Shown piece by piece: positions 56,383-64,000 of a stretch of DNA of 64,000 nucleotides. Both the position numbers and the translations under genes were made by a program. The notes beneath the pieces were generated by a model that saw nothing but the letters and a program-made list of their open reading frames with translations, was not told the DNA's origin and made no database searches. The stretch's first letter is position 1. Each line of letters opens with the position of its first letter. Source of the stretch: Rosa chinensis (lineage: Eukaryota; Streptophyta; Magnoliopsida; Rosales; Rosaceae); NCBI RefSeq assembly GCF_002994745.2, contig NC_037091.1, forward strand, positions 28,092,289-28,156,288, read 5' to 3'.

Positions 56383-59300
56383 TTACAGCTTGAGGATGTT
56401 CTTCAACACATAACTTGCAAGCTCATTACGCATTTCATCAATTTCCACTTGACCAAAAACATGGTTGGCTCTCCTAGCCCACTGTAATAGTTTGAAAATA
56501 ACAATGAAATAAATGCCATATGATGAACTAAAACAAAACTATTTTGAAAAACTAACAGCAAACATCCAAATTAAGAAGTTTCATGCAGTTACCTTATCTG
56601 CAAATGACAAGTTTGTATCATGGATGATATCCCTCATATATCTCATCACAAAATAGCCACACTGTTTGTCGTTTGGCTGTGATGGAATACCCTAAAAAAT
56701 AGACAGCGCTCACCATCATTCAACAGCATAAATATACTACTATAATTATTGACTGAATCATTATTCAAAAGGAAATAACTATGTCGAACACTACTTACTG
56801 CCATGTTCTTCCATTGAATAGAGCTCCGTCCTTTCTTGTTGCGTTCCCCTTTAAACATTGATATAGCACTATATAAAAGCATACCAACATAAGAACCAAC
56901 AATATATAAGCTCTCTGCTGACCAACATTAGAAAGGACTAACAATATATAAACAATCATTAAGCAATATCTTACGTGTCAACAATATCTTTCCATTCTCC
57001 GCTCGGAAGGCGTCTTCTCAATGGATCCATAAAATAGACAGTCTCATTGTCCGGATCGATCACAGTCAACATCCAATGAACACTATAATTCATTAAAATT
57101 ATTTTAGGGAAATATCCATGTGCATGTAATAGCGGCAATCTATCATATGAATAACAAAGGCTTAGTTTAAGCAAACACATACGATGCATTATAAGGCAAC
57201 AAGAAAATCTGATTTGGAGAAGCACTTATCAGGCGATCTTTTATACTTCGGGACCTCGTTGTTGCACTTCCACACCCTTTCTCACCAATCAATGCTGGGT
57301 CAATGAAACCAACCATGTCTAGCATTTTGGATTCTTTAAATACATCATGCAAGTACCTACAGCAACATCAACAGCAAAAGCAACAGAAACATGCACGTAT
57401 GACATACTAATATATAACCAAGAAAGGTTCTGAATTTGGGATAAACATGCATAAATATCATTGAATTTCATGTTAAGAAGCATAAATTTACCTCATATAC
57501 AGCACTATAAGGGTTCCTGTTACTTCTGTCATGGTTGCAAGCCTCGTAACATCTAAGTCAAGTAGATAGCTCTTGGCATTAATACCAAACACATGATCTT
57601 CTTTATAAAAGCAAACAGCCTTTCCATCTTTGAACCCTTCTTTTCCCCACACACATAACCTCTGCAATGCAGTTGGCAAGCTTGATTCGAGTGACAACAA
57701 GCCAAACTCTTCTTCTGAATCTTGCATAAACTGGTTTTTTTTCTTCTTCCTACTTGCTTTAGCACTTGTTTTTGTCTAAATGAAGAGTTAACAATACAAT
57801 TAACAATAGGATAATCCTCACAATATCTAAATAAAAATATACTGATCACATACAAGTATATATACCTTTTCATCAAATATGATCAAGTTTTTCGGCCACA
57901 TTACCAAGCTTCCCATAGCTTGCTTCACTGTCTTGATCTCATCTTCTACAACAAATGGAATCAGAGCATTTTCTTCCAAAGCAGCATAAACAGAAACACG
58001 CAATCTATCATCTCCCAATGGAGTCCCATGACAAACTTCTAAGGGACCATCACTTGTGATAACCGTTGCAAAAGCAACAATATGGTCAGCTGAACCCAAT
58101 GCTAACTTGCATTTCTTCTCCATAGGATTTACCTATACCAACAATTAGTAAATAACAATACACACATTAAAATGAATACGATATGTAGAAACTTGTGCAT
58201 CAATAAAAGAACAATCAGCTTTCCACACGAGTAGTCTATTGGGGAACAATCAACTGATTCTATTTCCTCTGTAACATTCTTCATTGCATCAACATGCAAT
58301 TGATTCTTCCCGGCATTATCTTCATCTTCAAGTTCTCCAATTGCTGCTTCAAAGTCAATGTTGGACTGCTTGACCTTTAAAGTCTTCTTCCTCCCTTTTT
58401 GCGCCAACTTACTCTCCATCACATCCAAAACTTTTGTCACTTCAGAAACTATCGCTCCCTTTTTAGTGTCTTTTTTGTTAGCAATCTTGAGACGCCGATC
58501 TGCCGCATGTGAACAACTTGCTTGGCCAGATGTGTGTTCTTGTACTACAATTTTTCCTTCTTCAACAGTGGGAGCTACCTCAGGGCAGGTTACAGGAACT
58601 CTTGCTTCCAATTGTTCAATCCTAGAAAGCAACAATGCCCTTTCAGATGCCATTATCTTTTCCCTTTCTTCAGCTGCTATATTTTCCCTCTCTTCAGCCG
58701 CTATCTTTTCCCTCTCTTCAATCGCTATCTTTTTCCTCTCTTCGGCAGCTATCTTTTCCCTCTCTTCGGCAGCTATCTTTTCCCTGTCTTCAGCATATAT
58801 CTTTTCTCTCAACTCATCCTCCAACTTCTGTTTCTCCTCTTCAAGTATTTGCCTCACGCTTTGTCTCATCGACTCATTAACGCTCTCTTTTCTGCGTTTT
58901 GGGAGGTGGAAGTATCCATTTGGGTTAGAAACATAACCCCCCACGCCTCTAACTCTTCCAGTGTGCTCCGGAGTCCCCAAAGCTAATGTCAGCACATCAT
59001 TACTTCCATTTATAGTCAATTCTCCATCTCGTTCCTTACGTTTCAGTGTGTCCTGCCATATGCAATATAGGCTTCAAGTTAAAACTCAGAAATTCAATAC
59101 CGAACTAGAATAGCAAAATGAAACAAGTATAAAGTACATACAATTTTTTCAGTAGTCTCTTTAATCGCATCACGTTTAAAAGTTCCCTGTTTGGTTTGGC
59201 GTCCCTTGACCCAAAGCATTGCTCTATCAATTTCCTCCTCCGGCACTGTTTTAGACTATGTACAACAAAGCTTGATCTTATTAGTTTTACATTAAACAGA

Positions 59301-60271
59301 CTATATGATGTAGCCTATAATTAAATATATGCAGAAACTTTTACTAACCAGCTCTTCTCTCAATCCTGCATATCCCTTACGCGACATATGGTGGTCATAT
59401 ACATTCATGCGACGCTTTTCCTTTTGATCCTCATGCAATTTCTGCATTTCATTTACATAAATAAGCACACATCAATACAATTAGTCATTCTGAAATGTAG
59501 TTTAAAATATGATCAGGAAACTAACCAAAAATTTTGGGCTTGTCCTTTCCTTTACAAATGCAGTCCAGGCATCAACACTTATAAACCTATAGTCATCTGG
59601 GGGAAACTTTAAAGATTCAGGATCATCTAAATATGGAATTACATACAATGTTGTGAGTCTTGACTTAAATTCCCTCCATTTGGTTCCAGTAGATTTTAAC
59701 ACCATCTTCTTGCATTCGGGTCCCAATACGAAGGACGTATATAAATAGAAGATCAACAATAAAAAAGAATCAGTGGTATGAATAATATTACATTCTACTT
59801 CTAACATGAAAACCTCACTAATAATTAATCAACACTTACCAAAACAGTCTCCCAAAGATTGATTTTTTTCGTCTTGGATACACCAGGCCAAGATGCTATA
59901 GAAATTGGGATATTGGTTCTTGCCAAAACACCAATGTAGGATTGCAACTTGTCTGCATTTTTCCCTATTGGATCCCCATTCTTATCAAACTCGACTACAA
60001 GTCTCTTTTTCAGAACCTTGCCGGTTGTCACCTTGGACATTGTAACGCGGTGACGCTTGAGCAACTTCAACCCTCCAGTACATCCATCATCTACCTCAGA
60101 TTCTGTCTTCCTCTTCCCATGTTTTTTTCTTTTACTCACACTTGCAGCAGAATTTGAAATAGAGTCCTTATCCTTGGTCTTTGAAGACTTCGACTTCCAT
60201 ACTTTGTGCGACTTTGAACTCTTTTTGGTTGGTGTTGAGACAGCCTTTGAATGCACCATTATCTGTACCAA
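56383..60271 (-). pseudogene. CACTA second gene: Transposase_24-like region, coiled coil and Ulp1 (C48) protease domain
   Basis: Multi-exon, minus strand. From the start: a basic Lys/Ser-rich region (KSSKSHKVWKSKSSK, about 60230), then a PF03004-like (plant transposase, Ptta/En/Spm) region with REFKSRLTTLYVIPYLDD (about 59700), HHMSRKGYAGLREEL (about 59390) and EEEIDRAMLWVKGRQT (about 59230). Next is a long coiled coil of eight-residue repeats (AAEEREKI type, 58650-58800). It ends with a Ulp1-like cysteine protease (C48) with VHW (about 57075), VYFMDPL (about 57035) and QCGYFVMRYM (about 56650), giving His, Asp and Cys. The end is NILKL then TAA at 56383-56385. Such proteases in CACTA elements have no settled role. 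Whether all exons still splice in frame is unresolved. Confidence 0.65.
58640..58810 (-). repeat. 24-bp minisatellite encoding coiled-coil octads
   Basis: About seven tandem 24-bp units encode variants of the octad AAEEREKI inside the Ulp1-containing CACTA gene. The antisense frames look protein-like only because of this repeat. Confidence 0.85.
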
Positions 60272-60423
60272 TTAAAACAAATCAGTGCTCATCCAAGTAT
60301 ATTCAAATAAAAACCATAGCTTTCATCATCCAAGTACATTCAAGATTAAATACAATCAGTCACTGCCATATACATTCAATTTTCTGTACCAATTAAAAAA
60401 AATCAGTGCTCATCCAAGTATAT

Positions 60424-61155
60424 TCAAACACCTTCTCTCTCTTTCGAATTTTTTCCTACCTTCCACCTAGAGACACCACAGGTAGGACAATTGATATTAT
60501 CTTCGTACTGTTTTCTGTACAAAATGCAGTCATTAGGACATGCATGTATCTTCCTATAATCCATCCCTAGTGCCCCCAAAGTCTTCTTAGCCTCGTAAAC
60601 AGAAGTTGGAATTTCATTACCTTCGGGAAGATGTTCCCCGAAAGCGATTAGCCAATCGGAATAAGCAGCATCACTCATTCCATGTTTAGCTTTTAAATTG
60701 TACAACTTCATTAGCACACCTAACTTTGTAAATCGTACACAACCAGGGTACAATGGCTTATTTGTATCCTCCACAAACTCCTTAAAATCATTGCACTCTG
60801 ATGAAAACTAATTGTCATCATCAGACCTATCCATTGTACAATCTGCCATAACACTCCCATCCACCGATTCAGATTCACTCGAACCTGAGGTTGAATCTTC
60901 ACTACTACCCGAAGTCGTATCTACTGTCTCCCCATGCCACTTCCACACCTTATAACTTTTATCAACTCCATTATAATACAAATGAGTCTTAATCACAGAG
61001 ATAGGAAAGAAATCCATATTCCCACATTTTACACACGGACAAGGAACGTGTTTAGGATTTTTCGCATTTTCTAAAGAAAACTTCAAGAAACTTCCCACCC
61101 CTAACTCATAAGCTAAAGATCTTTTATCTACATGCATCCAAGACCTATCTTCCAT
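60424..61155 (-). pseudogene. CACTA transposase N-terminal part (Transpos_assoc domain), truncated
   Basis: The frame begins MEDRSWMH and shows the transposase-associated domain (PF13963): CPCVKCGNMDFFP and THLYYNGVDKSYKVWKWHGE within the first 75 residues. A TAG at 60808-60810 interrupts it. The same frame continues with NDFKEFVEDTNKPLYPGC, DYRKIHACPNDCILYRKQY and CPTCGVSRWK, the region before the DDE domain of TNP2-like transposases. It ends at 60424, and no DDE (Transposase_21) catalytic region follows. The element therefore could not supply its own transposase from this copy. Confidence 0.8.
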
Positions 61156-62971
61156 CTAAGCAAACAACACAACATCACACAAACTATATCATTATGCTGT
61201 TCCACAACAATGCAAATACACAACATTCAGAATCCAAGTCCATCATTAACCAAGCAAAAACCAAAAAGTTGTAACTGTAGACATCATGCTTTGCACAACA
61301 TATATATATATATAAAAATATCTTATCAACAATCCATTTTAGATGCTGCCACAAAGTTTAAGCATTCAACAAATTTTGTTATCAACCCCATTAAATTAAC
61401 CAAGTTCAAAGAATCAATTGTAGAGTTGAAATGACTAACCTTATTTTGCAATTAAAAATTTCCAGCATATTTTTGAGCTCCCTTTCTTTCTCACCCTGCT
61501 TGCAATCACCAGCAGTTTCCTGCCAAAATGTAGCAAAGTAGGTAAATTAGTACAAAACCTAAGCAAAACATGCGCTTAACTACTACACATTTAAATAACT
61601 AGACCTACTTGGCTAGAAAAAAGTAATAACATTCATCAATATACAAAAAAAAATAACTCAAATGATTAATATATAGGAAAATCTAGTGTATTAGAAAAAC
61701 CAAGCAGTTTATGTTTTTAAAAACATATGAACAAGACCATGATGAACAAAAAAACATATAACCAATTGTATCAGAACAGTCTGCCCATAAGCCATGAGTA
61801 TCAAGAATCTACTATCAACTACAAGCCAAATATGAAACTATATGTATTACATAAGAGAATAAACCAACATCTGTTATGGTCCAATTTGCTTAAATCTGTT
61901 GGAGAATGATGTACTGATGTTGTTTGGCTCCATTTTGGGTTCAAACAGATATAGAAAGATAAATCATGCTTTTAGATGATATGACATAGACATCTGCCCC
62001 ATTAAATCAGATTTGCAGAAAACCTTGCTTATATGTATTCTAACTCATAAATAAACAAGTCCCTAAATAATGAGGGCCTTAATTATTAATTTTCCTTAAT
62101 GACATAGACAACTACATATTCTATATGGTCTAGCACAATATATGGATAAAAGGTGTGAGCGAATACATAGGGTTCCATAAGTTATTCCTTATTTTTAAAG
62201 TCAACTAAAACATCATATTATTCACTTGAGCCAGTAATTAAGAGGAAACCTACCACTTCTCAAAACCAGTTGCTGCTCCTTTCAAAACCACTTTGTCAGA
62301 TAACTCAGTGACAGCAGCAAACAGTATTTTGACCCAACTGTCCACATTCATGCAATCAGTAAGTGCATATATAATACATAGGGTGGATGTATCCTCATCA
62401 AATTCTTATTGTTCAAGCCTTAACCAACCAAATGAAAATAGAAGGTACATCACCTAGTAAAGTTACCGTATTTAATCCCAGGCCCAAGGTATCGATCAAT
62501 ACTCCATCTAAGCCTCCAACTCTTGCTGCATCTGAGAAAATCTACAAATTGAACAACAATAAAGTATCTTAGTTAGAATTTCAAATAGGAGATCAAAACT
62601 ACACCTAAAGATGAACAACATTGTCTTGGGTTAGCTTTACCTTCTCCATCAATTATCAAACCCCACCACAACACACAAACAACAGAATGAAGAATACCCT
62701 TTCCTCATCCTCAACAACCAAACAAAGAACATGAATAAACAAACCCAGAAACCCATCCATAAATTTGGGTCCTCATAATAAAACACTAAGCGCATGCAGC
62801 TGATAATTACAAAAAAAAGATCAAAACTTGAGAGAACCCAATAGAAAACAGGACATAATAATCAAAACTCATTTACAGAATCGGAGAGAATCAATAGAAA
62901 GAAAGATTTAGTACCTGAAATCGCATCCAATGTGGGAAAAAAATGGAGGCGAGCGAACAATTTGATCTTGC

Positions 62972-64000
62972 TGTCACGCCCCTGATTTTATACACAATAA
63001 AATCGATATATAACCCCATAATTATATATGCGTGAAACGTTCAGCCATCAATACAAAATACTTAGAAACTTAATCCCTTTTTAACCCAAGTACATATTGA
63101 TGCCCTGAACCCACAATTTCAATATTGACTCGCTCCACAGAGACACATAACACACGAGTTTACGAATTAAATTGTCAACAACAAAATAAAACGTAAATGC
63201 TCATCAGAGCTCACCACAAGCGGAAGTCTTTATAACGGTAAGGTCAAAAAATTGACTTATTACCGTTAAGCTGCAAGCACGCTACCTCAGCATCAGCCAC
63301 GATCAACCTGACCTGCAGAAATAACCCCTACACCGTGGGAATGGTGTACCGGGTTGCCACACAACAAACCCGGTAAGCTTTTGCAAGCCCGTATGAGTAA
63401 CTCAAAACCACAAAGCAAAACACATTTCTTAAGTCACCCAACCTAAACAACGATAAGCATACATCTCACACCTACAACCATCTGCTTCACTCTTCCATCT
63501 CATGCTTACATAGGTCAACTCGACTAACTACATGCTCAGATTCTCAACTTAGCATCTCATTACACAAATTCCCCGTCAAACAAAACGTCCTTAGATAATG
63601 TTTGAAAATCCCTTGACGCACAATGGTGAGTCACAAGGATCACACTCATTTCCTTCCCACAGGAAACCTTGTCATCAACATGACATCAAGGTGAAAACAA
63701 TGAATCACCTTCCTATCCTCACACAGAGCACAATCGTCACCACTATGGTTTTCAAGATAAATCAAACCATCAATCAATCAAATCAAGAAGAAAACAAGGC
63801 AATCACAATTCAAAACAAGCAAAACAAGTCATGGTAACCCCTGCATATAATTTAGTTCAGGAGGTCACACTAAGTCAAGCAATTCAAACCATAGTAATCC
63901 CACACTCTGACGTCTGTAGGTAGCCCCAACCATCACAGCAGTCCTCTCGATCTTTGTTAACTTAATAACAATTCAACTCCGCTACCGAGCTGTCATCACA
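62972..64000 (-). mobile_element. Family-A LTR A2, partial (runs off window end)
   Basis: Plus strand starts TGTCACGCCCC, collinear with A1 from 1936: CCCATAATTATATATGCGTG, then the GGGTTGCCACACAACAAACC stretch near 63350. After about 63410 it diverges from A1: the hairpin minisatellite of A1 is absent, and other sequence (63420-64000, no reliable genes) takes its place. It is inserted into the leader of the CACTA element. The 5 bases before it are CTTGC; the far duplication lies outside the window. Confidence 0.8.

Larger units (their letters stand above)
55684..62971 (-). mobile_element. CACTA (En/Spm) DNA transposon, partial
   Basis: The terminus CACTAGTACAAAAA at 55684 is followed by subterminal repeats of the TCAGACGACGG / CTGTCGTCTGA kind (55703, 55721, about 55880 and weaker copies to 56060). 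Two coding regions read toward it on the minus strand. The matching opposite terminus was not found before 62972, where a family-A LTR begins, so that end is either beyond the LTR or lost. The 61160-62971 part is non-coding leader with possible introns (CAG|GTAC donor near 62935). Confidence 0.85.

Noticed and set aside
58358..58986. Long plus-strand frames rich in FSLSSA/LFPLF repeats, looking like a membrane protein
   Set aside because: They are the reverse strand of the coiled-coil octad repeat in the CACTA gene; the minus strand has the domains and splice logic.
63598..63837. 79-codon plus-strand frame near the window end
   Set aside because: Lies in the family-A LTR region, low complexity, no domain; not supported as a gene.

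Overview
The window is nuclear DNA of a dicot-type plant. It has AT-rich, intron-rich genes, a plant-style mitochondrial protein gene with 18 exons, and a dense nest of Ty1/copia and Ty3/gypsy-type LTR retrotransposons, a LINE remnant, a LINE-derived ORF1-only element and a CACTA DNA transposon. The transposon set would fit a Rosaceae-like genome, but the species cannot be fixed from the sequence. No bacterial operons, tRNA, rRNA or CRISPR were seen.

Two host genes can be supported. (1) A minus-strand gene (34789 down to 16018, 18 exons, 581 codons by my splicing) encodes mitochondrial electron-transfer flavoprotein:ubiquinone oxidoreductase (ETFQO). Its intron 15 is about 9 kb and holds two nested copia elements, each with a perfect 5-bp target duplication. 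One intron has a GC-AG donor. (2) A plus-strand gene at 45216-46169 encodes a DUF1336 / EDR2 C-terminal domain protein, preceded by a 5'UTR intron.

Layout: 1-5418, a 587-bp direct repeat pair (family C) around an inserted solo LTR (A1). 5419-12260, family-D LTR and leader sequence plus a 159-bp tandem satellite (about 8.86-11.60 kb). 12261-15418, a LINE 3' end split by solo LTR B1. 15419-34789, ETFQO. 34790-39451, an intergenic region, an ORF1-only element with poly(A) and 11-bp duplications, and inverted family-D LTR ends. 39452-42401, solo LTR B2 inside an older family-A LTR. 42402-44400, a broken copia element. 44640-48100, the EDR2-like gene and its downstream region. 48100-55683, old repeats, then a copia element carrying solo LTR B3 in its LTR and solo LTR D4 in its gag. 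55684-62971, a CACTA transposon with a Ulp1-like protease gene. 62972-64000, the start of another family-A LTR.

The most unusual signal is structural. The long LTRs of families A and B carry arrays of short hairpins whose loops are conserved while the stems differ and co-vary. They lie 1.1-2 kb downstream of the LTR TATA box, so they would be transcribed in the 5' leader. I know of no description of this. It is a reading from sequence, not a tested structure.
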